Shown piece after piece: positions 15,485-24,352 of a DNA stretch of 48,465 bases (position 1 is the stretch's first letter; every line of letters begins with the position of its first letter). The stretch comes from Pseudoluteimonas sp044226035 (GTDB lineage: Bacteria > Pseudomonadota > Gammaproteobacteria > Xanthomonadales > Xanthomonadaceae): the NCBI GenBank assembly GCA_044226035.1, contig JBGAHT010000016.1, positions 1-48,465 of the forward strand. Reading direction: 5' to 3'. The notes under the pieces are model-generated. The model was given only the letters and a program-made list of their open reading frames with translations. It searched no databases and was not told where the DNA came from. A program made the position numbers and the translations under genes.

Positions 15485-17188
15485 ATGCAACGCCATGCCC
15501 TCTGCTCCGCCCTGCTCTGCACCCTCGCCCTGTCCGCCTGCAGCACCACCGGCGACCAGCAGGCCAAAACCCGCTCCGACGCCGCCGGAGAAGTCGCCTC
15601 GGCCCCGGCCGCGAACGAAGCCGTCAAATCCCTCGACCGCGTCCAGGTGACCGGCTCGCTCATCAGCGCACAGCCCGCGCCGATGGAAGCCTACGACTAC
15701 GCCCCGGCCACGCCGCCGTCCACCGGCTATTCGCAACCGGCCAACACCGAGAAATACGCCGCACACGCCGACAACCCCGTGCACCGCGCCAGCGAGGAAC
15801 CGGTTTCCACCTTCTCCATCGACGTCGACACCGGCAGCTACGCCAACGTGCGCCGCATGCTGCGCGAAGGCGTGCGCCCGCCCGCCGATGCCGTGCGCGC
15901 CGAGGAAATGATCAACTACTTCCGCTACGGCCATCCCGCGCCGGATTCGCTGGCGACGCCCTTCCGCGTCAGCACCGAACTTGCGCCCGCGCCGTGGAAC
16001 GCCAGGCACCAGCTGCTGATGGTCGGGATCAAGGGCTACGACGTGCCGAAGGCATCGATTCCGCCGGCCAACCTCGTGTTCCTCATCGACACTTCCGGCT
16101 CGATGGACGAACCGGACAAGCTGCCGCTGCTCAAGCAGGCGTTCGCGCAACTGGTGCGGCAACTGCGGCCGCAGGACCGCGTGTCCATCGTCGTCTACGC
16201 CGGTTCCGCCGGGCTCGTGCTCGCGCCCACGGCCGGCGACAAACAGGGCGAGATCCTCGCCGCGCTGGATCGGCTCGAAGCCGGCGGCAGCACCAATGGC
16301 GGCGACGGGATCCGCCTCGCCTACGCGATGGCGAAGCAGGCGTTCATCAAGGGCGGCGCGAACCGCGTGATCCTCGCCACCGACGGCGACTTCAATGTCG
16401 GCACCGTGGACCAGGACGCGCTGGAAACGCTGGTCGGCGACCAGCGCAAGTCCGGGATCGCGCTGACCACGCTCGGCTTCGGCGAAGGCAACTACAACGA
16501 CCAGATGGCCGAGCGCCTGGCCGACGTCGGCGACGGCAACCACGCCTACATCGACAGCGTGGACGAGGCGCGCAAGGTGCTGGTGCGGCAGATGGGCGGA
16601 ACGCTGCTGACGATCGCGAAGGACGTGAAGATCCAGGTCGAGTTCAACCCCGCGCAGGTGGCCGAATACCGCCTGATCGGCTACGAGAACCGCGCGCTGC
16701 GGCGCGAGGATTTCGCCAACGACAAGGTCGATGCCGGCGACATCGGCGCCGGCCACGAAGTCACCGCGTTGTACGAGATCACGCCGGTCGGCTCCGGCGC
16801 GGAACAGTTGCCGCCGCTGCGCTACGGCGGGTCCACGGCCCCGGCCGCGAAGGCCCGGTCGGGGGAAATCGCGGACCTGCGCCTGCGCTACAAGCGCCCG
16901 GGCGAGGACGCGAGCCGGCTGATCGACACGCCCATCCTCGCGTCTTCGCTGCATGCGCAGCCCAGCCCGACGCTGCGCTTCGCCGCCGCCGTGGCCGCAT
17001 ACGCGGATGCCTTGCGTGGTGGAACGCACCTGGGCGGCTGGAACTGGAACGACATCGCCCGCGCCGCGCATGCGCCGGTCGGCGCCGATCCGGATGGCGA
17101 ACGCGCCGAGTTCGCCGGGCTGGTCGATGCCGCGCGCGCGCTCACCGACGGCGACGCGGCGACGGTCGGCATCGCCGGCAACGACTGA
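15485..17188 (+). CDS. YfbK-like von Willebrand factor A lipoprotein
   Basis: A 567-residue predicted lipoprotein (LALSAC, Cys about 19). After a low-complexity linker carrying LDRVQVTGSLI at 50-60 comes the YfbK-type N-terminal region (~95-190; STFSIDVDTGSYANVRRML), a VWA domain (~195-375) with intact MIDAS residues (DTSGS at 202-206, Thr in GGSTNGG near 270, Asp in ATDGD near 300), and a C-terminal DUF3520-like region (~385-550). It is expected in the periplasm or facing the outer membrane, binding a ligand through a divalent metal. The start at 15485 is the ATG directly before the signal sequence. It converges with the GGDEF-EAL gene, 3 bp apart. Confidence 0.85.
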   Translation: MQRHALCSALLCTLALSACSTTGDQQAKTRSDAAGEVASAPAANEAVKSLDRVQVTGSLISAQPAPMEAYDYAPATPPSTGYSQPANTEKYAAHADNPVHRASEEPVSTFSIDVDTGSYANVRRMLREGVRPPADAVRAEEMINYFRYGHPAPDSLATPFRVSTELAPAPWNARHQLLMVGIKGYDVPKASIPPANLVFLIDTSGSMDEPDKLPLLKQAFAQLVRQLRPQDRVSIVVYAGSAGLVLAPTAGDKQGEILAALDRLEAGGSTNGGDGIRLAYAMAKQAFIKGGANRVILATDGDFNVGTVDQDALETLVGDQRKSGIALTTLGFGEGNYNDQMAERLADVGDGNHAYIDSVDEARKVLVRQMGGTLLTIAKDVKIQVEFNPAQVAEYRLIGYENRALRREDFANDKVDAGDIGAGHEVTALYEITPVGSGAEQLPPLRYGGSTAPAAKARSGEIADLRLRYKRPGEDASRLIDTPILASSLHAQPSPTLRFAAAVAAYADALRGGTHLGGWNWNDIARAAHAPVGADPDGERAEFAGLVDAARALTDGDAATVGIAGND

Positions 17189-17191
17189 AGT

Positions 17192-20131
17192 TCAGGGAAT
17201 GGCGTCGTCGCCGCGGCCCCCGCCCGGCGACGACACTGGCTGCGGATAGCCGAACAGGAATCCCTGGCCGTAGACGCAGCCGAGGTCGCGCAGGGTCTGG
17301 TTCTGGTAGGCGCTCTCCACGCCTTCGCCGATCGCATCGATGCCCAGCGTCGCCGCCAGCGCGAGGATCGCGCGGATCAGCGCCAGGCTTTCCATGTGCG
17401 ATTCGCCCTGCAGCCCGGCGACGAAGCTGCGGTCGATCTTCAGGCACTGGATCGGGAAACGGTGCAGGTAGGACAGCGCCGAGAAGCCGGTGCCGAAATC
17501 GTCGAGCAGCGCAAGCACGCCGCGCGAGCGCAGCACGTTGAGCGTGCGCAATGCGCGCGGCGCATCGTCGAGCAGCGCGACCTCGGTGATCTCGATCCGC
17601 AGGCGGCGCGGGTCGGCGCCGCAGGCGGAGACCAGGTCGAGCAGGCGCTGGGCGAAATCCTCGCTGCGGAAATGCGAGGGCGAGACGTTGATCGAGACGT
17701 AGCCGTCGCCGCCGTTCGCGGCCATCCATTCGAGCACGCGCCGGTACATCAGCCAGTCGACCTGCTCGATCAGGCCGTTGTCCTCGCCCACGCCGATGAA
17801 CGCGTTCGGCGACAGCGGCCCGCGCTGCTCGTGGTGCCAACGCAGCAGGGCCTCGTGCCCGACCACGGCGCCGTCGGACAGGCGCACGATCGGCTGCAGC
17901 CACGGTTCGAACGCCTCGCGGTTGAGCGCGCGCCGCAGGTCGGCCTCGAGGTCGAGCAGGCGCGTCGCCTCGGCGCGCATCTGCGCGTCGAACAGCATGC
18001 TGCGGTGGCGGCCGGCGGACTTGGCGCGGTACATCGCCGCGTCGGCGTCGCGCAGCAGTTCCTCGCCGCGCCGGTAGGCCGGTCCCCACAACGCGATGCC
18101 GATGCTGGCCGAAGGGAACAGCTCGCGCCCGGCGACGATCATCGGCTGGCTCAGTTCCGCCAGCAGTTGCGAGGCCACCTCCTCCGCGCGCAGCGGCGAG
18201 GCCATGCGCTCGATCAGCACCGCGAACTCGTCGCCGCCCAGCCGCGCGACCGTGTCGTGCTCGCCGATCGCGCCGGAGATGCGGCGCCCGACCTCGATCA
18301 GCATGTCGTCGCCGGACGCATGGCCGATGCTGTCGTTGACCAGCTTGAAGCGGTCGAGGTCGAGGAACAGCATCGCGAACTGCGATTCGTCGCCGGCGCG
18401 CGCGCGCTCGATGGCCGCGTCGAGCCGCTCGATCATGTGCGCGCGGTTGGGCAGGCCGGTCAGGTCGTCGTGGCGGGCCTGGTGGGTGAGCCGGTGTTCG
18501 GCGCGGATGCGTTCGCCGATCTGCGCGCGCAGCTGGCGGTTGGCCTCGGCCAGCTCGCTGGTCCGCGACTCGACCCGCGATTCCAGCTCCGCGTGCGCGA
18601 CCTTGAGGCGTTCCTGCGCGCGCTTGCGCTCCAGAGAACTGCCGATGTGGTGGGCGACGAAGGTCAGCAGCTCCTGGTCGCGCGCGGTGAACATGATCTC
18701 CGGGGTGTAGCTCTGCACCGCGATCACGCCGACCACGTCCTCGTCGCGCACCAGCGGCACGCCGAGCCAGCATCGCGCGTGCGCGCCGACGCTCTGCACC
18801 TTGCCCTCGGCGTGCAGCGCGTCGATCCGCGCGCGGTCCGCGAGCAGCGGCTCGCCGGTGAACATCACGTATTCGGTCAGGCCCTTCGCCGGCTTGCGCG
18901 TGCGCGAGACCACGTCGCGTTCGTCGACGATGTAGGGGAACTCCAGCAACTGCCCGTCCGCGCTGATCAGCGCGATGTAGAAATTGCGCGCGTACAGCAA
19001 CTCGCCGACGATGGCGTGCACCTCGGCGAAGAACCGCTCCAGGCTGCCGGCGATGACCGACAGCTCGGTGATGCGGTACAGCGCGCGCTGCAGCTGCTCG
19101 GCGCGCTGGCGCTCGACGATTTCCGCCTGCAGCTCGTCGTTGGCCTGCTGCAGTTCGCGCGTGCGCTCGCGCACCCGGTTCTCCAGCTCGACCTGGGCGT
19201 TCTTGCGGTCCAGCGCGGTGAGGATGTGCTGGGCGACGTACTCCAGCAGCGCCTGTTCCTCGCTGCTGTAGCGCGAGGCGACGTCGTAGCTCTGCACCAC
19301 GATCGCGCCGCAGACGCGGCCGTCGCGCAGCAGCGGCACGCCCAGCCAGTCGGCGCTGTCCGGGCCGTGCTGCGGATCGCGCTTCACCCCGAGCCGGCCG
19401 CGCAGCTGTTCCGACGGCCCCATCAGCGGCCTGCCGTGCTGCAGCAGGGCGACGGTCAGGCTGTTGGGCATCTCGTCCAGCGAATAGGCGACCCCCGCGT
19501 CCGCGACGAAGCTGTCGACCGAGTCCGCGAAATACAGGAAGCGCATGGTCTGCGCTTCCTCGTCGTGGAGCACGATGTAGAAGTTCTCCGCCGACATCAG
19601 CCCGCCGACCACCGCGTGGATGCGGGCGAGCATCTCGGGCATTTCCAGCCCGGAACCGGCCAGGTCGGCGATCTCGTACAACGCGCGCTGCAGTCGCTGC
19701 GCCTTCAGCAGGGTCTCGATCCGCGCCTGCGAGCGCTCCGAGGCGAGCGCGGCCGCGACCGTGCGCCGCGCCACCGCGAGCCATGCGTTGCGGGTTTCCT
19801 CCGAGAGAGGCGCCTTGGAACGCGCGACGACCGCGATCCGCAACCCGCCTTCCTCCCACACGTCCTCGATGTCGGCCTTGCCGCGCGCACGACGCCGGCC
19901 CTGGTCGCAGCCTTCCAGCGCGGCGACGGCCTGCTCGTGCAGGGCGTCGGGGGTGTTGGCGACCGAGGACTGGCCGGCCTGGCCCTGCGCGTCGCGCCAG
20001 CGCAAGACCAGCCGCGAGCCGGTGGGAAGCATTCCCGCCAGCACGTCCGCCAGTCCCTGCAGCATCGGCAACTCCGCCGCCTTCCAGGCCGGGCGCGGAT
20101 CGGTCCCCACGAGCGCGCTTTCCCCGTTCAT
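17192..20131 (-). CDS. GAF-GAF-GGDEF-EAL cyclic-di-GMP signalling protein
   Basis: A 979-residue cytoplasmic sensor. Order: short N-terminal region, GAF 1 (~150-305), coiled-coil linker, GAF 2 (~350-500), second coiled coil (~500-545), GGDEF (~545-715) and EAL (~725-965). The cyclase signature is intact (LGGDEF at 631-636), as are the phosphodiesterase residues: EALLR at 760-764, NVSP, EITE, DDFGTGFS, KIDRSF and EGVE. The usual RxxD inhibitory site five residues before GGDEF reads GEHD, so product inhibition is probably lost. Start 20131 is chosen by domain layout; ATG 20200, with AGG seven bases upstream, would add 23 residues. No transmembrane segment. Confidence 0.9.
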   Translation of the reverse strand: MNGESALVGTDPRPAWKAAELPMLQGLADVLAGMLPTGSRLVLRWRDAQGQAGQSSVANTPDALHEQAVAALEGCDQGRRRARGKADIEDVWEEGGLRIAVVARSKAPLSEETRNAWLAVARRTVAAALASERSQARIETLLKAQRLQRALYEIADLAGSGLEMPEMLARIHAVVGGLMSAENFYIVLHDEEAQTMRFLYFADSVDSFVADAGVAYSLDEMPNSLTVALLQHGRPLMGPSEQLRGRLGVKRDPQHGPDSADWLGVPLLRDGRVCGAIVVQSYDVASRYSSEEQALLEYVAQHILTALDRKNAQVELENRVRERTRELQQANDELQAEIVERQRAEQLQRALYRITELSVIAGSLERFFAEVHAIVGELLYARNFYIALISADGQLLEFPYIVDERDVVSRTRKPAKGLTEYVMFTGEPLLADRARIDALHAEGKVQSVGAHARCWLGVPLVRDEDVVGVIAVQSYTPEIMFTARDQELLTFVAHHIGSSLERKRAQERLKVAHAELESRVESRTSELAEANRQLRAQIGERIRAEHRLTHQARHDDLTGLPNRAHMIERLDAAIERARAGDESQFAMLFLDLDRFKLVNDSIGHASGDDMLIEVGRRISGAIGEHDTVARLGGDEFAVLIERMASPLRAEEVASQLLAELSQPMIVAGRELFPSASIGIALWGPAYRRGEELLRDADAAMYRAKSAGRHRSMLFDAQMRAEATRLLDLEADLRRALNREAFEPWLQPIVRLSDGAVVGHEALLRWHHEQRGPLSPNAFIGVGEDNGLIEQVDWLMYRRVLEWMAANGGDGYVSINVSPSHFRSEDFAQRLLDLVSACGADPRRLRIEITEVALLDDAPRALRTLNVLRSRGVLALLDDFGTGFSALSYLHRFPIQCLKIDRSFVAGLQGESHMESLALIRAILALAATLGIDAIGEGVESAYQNQTLRDLGCVYGQGFLFGYPQPVSSPGGGRGDDAIP

Positions 20132-20293
20132 TCCCGGCAGGATAACGCGAGGCACGCCAGCGGGCGGCAACCCCGTTCGCAAGCGCCGGACGTTTTCCAT
20201 GGCATGCCTGCCGTCCTCGCCCGGGCGCCCGCGTTCGCGCCGCGGGCTTCGCCACGCTTCAAAGCGCGCCGCGCAACCCTTACGCTGCCGTCC

Positions 20294-20854
20294 ATGGATG
20301 CCCCCGCGCCAGCCACGGACAGCGACGAAGCCCTGATGCTGGCCTGGGCGGGCGGCTCGGCCCATGCGTTCGAACCGCTCTATTCCCGGCATCGCGCGCC
20401 GCTGTACCGCTTCCTGCTGCGCCAGCTGCGCGAACCCGCCCTCGCCGACGAACTGTTCCAGGACGTGTGGCAGCGCGTGATCGCCGCGCGCGCAAGCTGG
20501 CGCCCAGACGCCCTGTTCACCACCTGGCTGTACCGCATCGCCCACAACCGCCTGAACGACCATTGGCGGGCGGCGAAGCACCGTCCGCCGCCGCCGATCG
20601 ACGCCGACGAACGCACCGCGCGCATGCCCGACCCTCACACCCCCGAGCGCATCCTGTCCGACTTCGAACAACGCAGGCGGCTGCAACTGGCGATGGACGA
20701 GCTGCCGGAGGAGCAACGCGAGGTGCTGGTGCTGCGGCTGGAACGCGAACTCAGCCTGGAGGAGATCGCGGAGATCACCGGCGTCGGCCGCGAGACGGTG
20801 AAATCGCGGCTGCGCTACGCGATGGACAAACTGCGCGCGAGGCTGGCGCCATGA
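20294..20854 (+). CDS. ECF-family RNA polymerase sigma factor
   Basis: A 186-residue sigma-70-family factor. Region 2 (residues ~25-95) includes ADELFQDVWQRVI and FTTWLYRIAHNRLNDHWR; region 4 (~125-180) includes LPEEQREVLVLRLERELSLEEIAEITGVGRETVKSRLRYA with a good helix-turn-helix. Region 3 is absent, as in ECF factors. The stop overlaps the next start (ATGA), and the product of that gene is its probable membrane partner. The 162-bp gap to the divergent GGDEF-EAL gene must carry both promoters; no clear element was seen. Confidence 0.92.
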   Translation: MDAPAPATDSDEALMLAWAGGSAHAFEPLYSRHRAPLYRFLLRQLREPALADELFQDVWQRVIAARASWRPDALFTTWLYRIAHNRLNDHWRAAKHRPPPPIDADERTARMPDPHTPERILSDFEQRRRLQLAMDELPEEQREVLVLRLERELSLEEIAEITGVGRETVKSRLRYAMDKLRARLAP

Positions 20855-21792
20855 ACCGCGTTCCCGATCCGCTGGACGCCGACGAGCGCGCGCTGGCCGA
20901 GGCGCTGGCCCGCGACGCCCTGCCCGGCCCGTCGCCGCAACTGGATGCGCGCATCCTCGCCGCGGCGCGATCGGCTACGGCCACGACCGCGACCCGGTCG
21001 TCATCGCGGCGCCCGCGTCCACGCTGGATCGCGGGCATGGGCATCGCCGCCACGCTGGTGCTCGCGATCGGCATCGCCTGGCGGTTGCGGCCGTTGCCGC
21101 CGCAACATCAGGCAGCCAGCGAATATGCCGTTTCCGCCGTGCGCGTCATCGAGCCCCCGGCGCAGGCCGCTTCGCCGCCAGCCACGGCGGACGATGTCGT
21201 GTATCGGCAAGTGCAATCGCAGCCGGTGCCCGAAGCGCCGAAATCCATCCCGGCCGAACGCGAATCCGCGGCAGCGCGCAAGCAGGCGCCGCCGGAACCG
21301 CCGGTCGTGTTCGACGAGCCATCGCCGATGGATGCGCAGGCGCAACCGCCTGCGCCGCCACCCGCACCCGCCCCGGTGATGGCGCCGAATGCGAACGGCA
21401 TGGCTGCGCCGGCGGCTTCGACCATGCAGGCTGCGCCGATGCAGAAACAGGCCGATTCATACGACGAGGCGAAGAACCTCGATCGCATCCAGGTGACCGG
21501 CAGCCGGATTCCCGATTCCGCTCCGCAGGCGTTCTCGCGCGAAGCTTCCGGGATGGATGCCGCGGCCGCCGCCGATGCCGCCGCCGAAGGCGGCGTTTCG
21601 CGCGCGGTGCTGGACGAGGAACCGCCGGCCACCGCCGATTCGCCACAGGTGCAGGAAGCCTGGCTGCAACGCATCCGCGAGTTGCTGTCCGACGGCGAAA
21701 CCGACGCGGCGCGCAACAGCCTCGCCGAGTTCCGCCGCCGCTATCCGAAGTACGTCCTGCCCGAGGACCTGCGGCGGTTCGTGGCGCCGTGA
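20851..21792 (+). CDS. Probable membrane anti-sigma factor with VQVTGS motif
   Basis: A 313-residue single-pass protein. A short N-terminal cytoplasmic domain (~1-55; DERALAEALARDALPGPSPQLDARILAAAR) could hold the sigma factor; a membrane helix lies at ~59-78 and a long Pro/Ala/Gln-rich periplasmic linker follows. LDRIQVTGSRI is at 210-220, and a conserved-looking helical tail ends the protein (EAWLQRIRELLSDGETDAARNSLAEF, ~270-295). No zinc-finger HxxxCxxC is present. The anti-sigma role is inferred from the 4-bp overlap with the ECF gene and the topology. The VQVTGS motif recurs in the VWA lipoprotein 3.5 kb upstream. Confidence 0.7.
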   Translation: MNRVPDPLDADERALAEALARDALPGPSPQLDARILAAARSATATTATRSSSRRPRPRWIAGMGIAATLVLAIGIAWRLRPLPPQHQAASEYAVSAVRVIEPPAQAASPPATADDVVYRQVQSQPVPEAPKSIPAERESAAARKQAPPEPPVVFDEPSPMDAQAQPPAPPPAPAPVMAPNANGMAAPAASTMQAAPMQKQADSYDEAKNLDRIQVTGSRIPDSAPQAFSREASGMDAAAAADAAAEGGVSRAVLDEEPPATADSPQVQEAWLQRIRELLSDGETDAARNSLAEFRRRYPKYVLPEDLRRFVAP

Positions 21793-21850
21793 CGCCGGGA
21801 CGCGGGTCGCGATCCGCACTACCATCGTCGCCGCGCCCCGGAGCCCGCCC

Positions 21851-22495
21851 TTGCCCACGATCCAGCCGATGTTCGCGACGCCGCTGGCGTTCGACACCCA
21901 TCCCGCGCCCGGACCGCTCAATGCGGCGTTGCGCGCGCTGTTCCTGCGGCGCGAAAGCGAGGGGTTCGCCAACCCCTCGCCGTACACCGAACGCAACGCG
22001 AGCCTGTTCGAGAGCCGCTTCGACCTGTTCCAGTGGCCGGAACCCGAGATCGCCGAATTGCGCGAGTTCTGCATGCCGCGGGTCTGGCAACTGGTGCAAA
22101 CGCTGAACGGGCATGCGCCGGCCGCGATGCGGCAATGGCGCATGACGGTGGAATCCTGGTTCCACATCACCCGCCGCAATGGCTGGTTCGGCGTCCACAA
22201 CCATCCGAACGCCTCGTGGTCGGGCGTGTATTGCGTCGATGCCGGCCGCCCGGACGCGGACGTCGCCGACAGCGGCAAACTGACCTTCCTGCATCCGTCC
22301 ACCACGGCCGTGATGCACACCGACCTGGGCAACGAAGCCCTGCGCCCGCCGTTCAACGTGCAGCATGCCGGCTACGTGCTCGAACCGGGCCAGCTCGTGC
22401 TGTTCCCTTCGCACCTGCTGCACCACGTCACCCCGTTCGCCGGGGAGGGCGAGCGGATCACGGTCGCATTCAACTGCGCGTTCGCGCCCGCTTGA
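21851..22495 (+). CDS. 2-oxoglutarate-Fe(II) oxygenase-like protein (TIGR02466-type)
   Basis: A 214-residue protein of the double-stranded beta-helix oxygenase type. HNHPNASWSGVYCVD provides the first iron-ligand region. SGKLTFLHP follows, and the end carries LEPGQLVLFPSHLLHHVTPF with ERITVAFN, giving the distal His and the Arg expected to bind 2-oxoglutarate. This is the arrangement of the TIGR02466 family, whose substrates are unknown. TTG at 21851 is preferred because GGAG lies seven bases before it and it supplies the usual N-terminal strand; ATG 21869 is the alternative. It starts 58 bp after the anti-sigma gene and may be co-transcribed. Confidence 0.75.
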   Translation: MPTIQPMFATPLAFDTHPAPGPLNAALRALFLRRESEGFANPSPYTERNASLFESRFDLFQWPEPEIAELREFCMPRVWQLVQTLNGHAPAAMRQWRMTVESWFHITRRNGWFGVHNHPNASWSGVYCVDAGRPDADVADSGKLTFLHPSTTAVMHTDLGNEALRPPFNVQHAGYVLEPGQLVLFPSHLLHHVTPFAGEGERITVAFNCAFAPA

Positions 22496-22551
22496 ATCCG
22501 GTCGATCCGCCCCAACCCACTCGAACCCGACCCGGATCGATCGCCAGGCCG

Positions 22552-24342
22552 ATGCCCGACGCAGACGCGACACCCGCCCCGGCGATGCCGGACACGCCTC
22601 GCAAGGCGCCGATCGGCTCGCTGCGCGCGCTGTGGCCCTTCGTGCGGCGGCACAAGGGCCTGTTCGCCGGCTGGCTGCTGGCGCTGGGCGTGTCCTCGAC
22701 CGCTTCGCTGAGCCTGCCGGTCGCGTTCCGCACCATGATCGACCACGGCTTCAGCCACGGCAGCGCCGGCGGCATCGACCGCGCGTTCGGGCTGCTGTTC
22801 GCGGTGGCGCTGGTGCTGGCCATCGGCACCGCCACCCGCTTCTTCTTCGTGTCGCTGCTGGGCGAACGCGTGGTCGCCGACCTGCGCCGGCAGCTGTACG
22901 CGCACCTGATCGGCCTCGACGCCGACTTCCACGACCGCAACCGCAGCGGCGAACTGGTGTCGCGCCTGACCGCCGACGTCGAGCTGATCCGCAACATCGT
23001 CGGCAGCGTGATGTCGATCGCGTTGCGCAGCAGCATCACCGCCATCGGCGCGCTGGTCATGCTGTTCGTCACCAGCCCGCGCCTGGCCGCATGGGCGCTG
23101 GTCGGCATTCCGGCCGCGGTGCTGCCGGTGATCCTCGGCTCGCGCATCATCCGCCGCATCGCGCGCCACAGCCAGGACCGCGTCGCCGACGCCAACGCGC
23201 TGGCCACGGAGACGCTCGGCGCGGTGCGAACGGTGCAGGCGCACGCACGCGAGCCGTACGAGCGCGGCCGCTTTGCCGATGCGGTCGCGAACACGGTCGC
23301 GACCGCACGCAGGCGCATCGGCGCGCAGTCGCTGATGACCGGCGCGACCATCACCCTGTTCTTCGGCGCGATCACCCTGGTGCTGTGGTCGGGCGCGCAC
23401 GACGTCATCGCCGGGCGCATGAGCGCGGGCACGCTGATCCAGTTCGTGCTGTACGCGCTGTTCGGCGGCGGTTCGGTGGCCGCGCTGGCCGAGGTCTGGA
23501 ACGAGTTGCAGAAGGCCGCCGGCGGCATGGGCCGGATCAACGAATTGCTGGTGGAAACGCCCGGCGTGGTCGCGCCGGCGACGCCGGTTGCGCTGCCGGA
23601 GCCGCTGCGCGGCGAAGTCGCGCTCGAAGCCGTGACCTTCCGCTATCCGCAACGACCCGACCTGCCCGCGCTCGAGGACTTCAGCCTGCGCGTCGCGCCG
23701 GGCGAAACCGTGGCCCTGGTCGGCCCGTCCGGCGCCGGCAAGAGCACGGTGTTCTCGCTGCTGCTGCGCTTCCACGATCCGCAATCCGGGCGCGTGCTGG
23801 TCGACGGCATCGACGTGCGCACGCTCGACCCGGCGCAATTGCGCGAGGCGATCGCGCTGGTGCCGCAATCGCCGACCCTGTTCGCCGCCAGCGCGCGCGA
23901 CAACATCCGCTACGGCCGGCTCGAGGCCAGCGACGAGGAGATCCGCGCCGCCGCCGAAGCCGCGGAGGCGGACGATTTCATCGATGACTTGCCGAACGGG
24001 TTCGACGAACAACTCGGCGAGCGCGGCGCGCGCCTGTCCGGCGGCCAGCAGCAGCGCATCGCGATCGCCCGCGCGCTGCTCAAGGATGCGCCGATCCTGC
24101 TGCTGGACGAGGCGACCTCGGCGCTGGACGCGCAGAGCGAGCGCGCGGTGCAGGCCGCGCTCGAGCACCTGATGCGCGGGCGCACCACGCTGGTCATCGC
24201 CCATCGCCTCGCTACCGTGCTCAAGGCCGACCGCATCGTGGTGATGGACCGCGGCCGCATCGTCGCCGAGGGCACGCACGATGCGCTGATGGCGCAGGGC
24301 GGCCTGTACGCCGAACTGGCGAAGCTGCAGTTCCTCGACTGA
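22552..24342 (+). CDS. MsbA-like ABC exporter (fused permease and ATPase)
   Basis: A 596-residue half-transporter that should work as a homodimer. The transmembrane domain has six hydrophobic helices (~35-325), and the nucleotide-binding domain is complete: Walker A GPSGAGKST at 391-399, Q-loop VPQSPTLF near 439, signature LSGGQQQR at 495-502, Walker B ILLLDEATSALD at 515-526 and H-loop AHR near 551. It belongs to the MsbA-related lipid/multidrug exporter group, but the window has no lpxK neighbour, so it is unlikely to be the housekeeping msbA. It starts 56 bp after the oxygenase gene. Confidence 0.88.
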   Translation: MPDADATPAPAMPDTPRKAPIGSLRALWPFVRRHKGLFAGWLLALGVSSTASLSLPVAFRTMIDHGFSHGSAGGIDRAFGLLFAVALVLAIGTATRFFFVSLLGERVVADLRRQLYAHLIGLDADFHDRNRSGELVSRLTADVELIRNIVGSVMSIALRSSITAIGALVMLFVTSPRLAAWALVGIPAAVLPVILGSRIIRRIARHSQDRVADANALATETLGAVRTVQAHAREPYERGRFADAVANTVATARRRIGAQSLMTGATITLFFGAITLVLWSGAHDVIAGRMSAGTLIQFVLYALFGGGSVAALAEVWNELQKAAGGMGRINELLVETPGVVAPATPVALPEPLRGEVALEAVTFRYPQRPDLPALEDFSLRVAPGETVALVGPSGAGKSTVFSLLLRFHDPQSGRVLVDGIDVRTLDPAQLREAIALVPQSPTLFAASARDNIRYGRLEASDEEIRAAAEAAEADDFIDDLPNGFDEQLGERGARLSGGQQQRIAIARALLKDAPILLLDEATSALDAQSERAVQAALEHLMRGRTTLVIAHRLATVLKADRIVVMDRGRIVAEGTHDALMAQGGLYAELAKLQFLD

Positions 24343-24352
24343 AGGATCGACC

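Noticed and set aside
22552..24342. ABC exporter considered as the essential lipid A flippase msbA
   Set aside because: The canonical neighbour lpxK is absent and the sequence fits the broader MsbA-related exporter group, so the symbol was not given.
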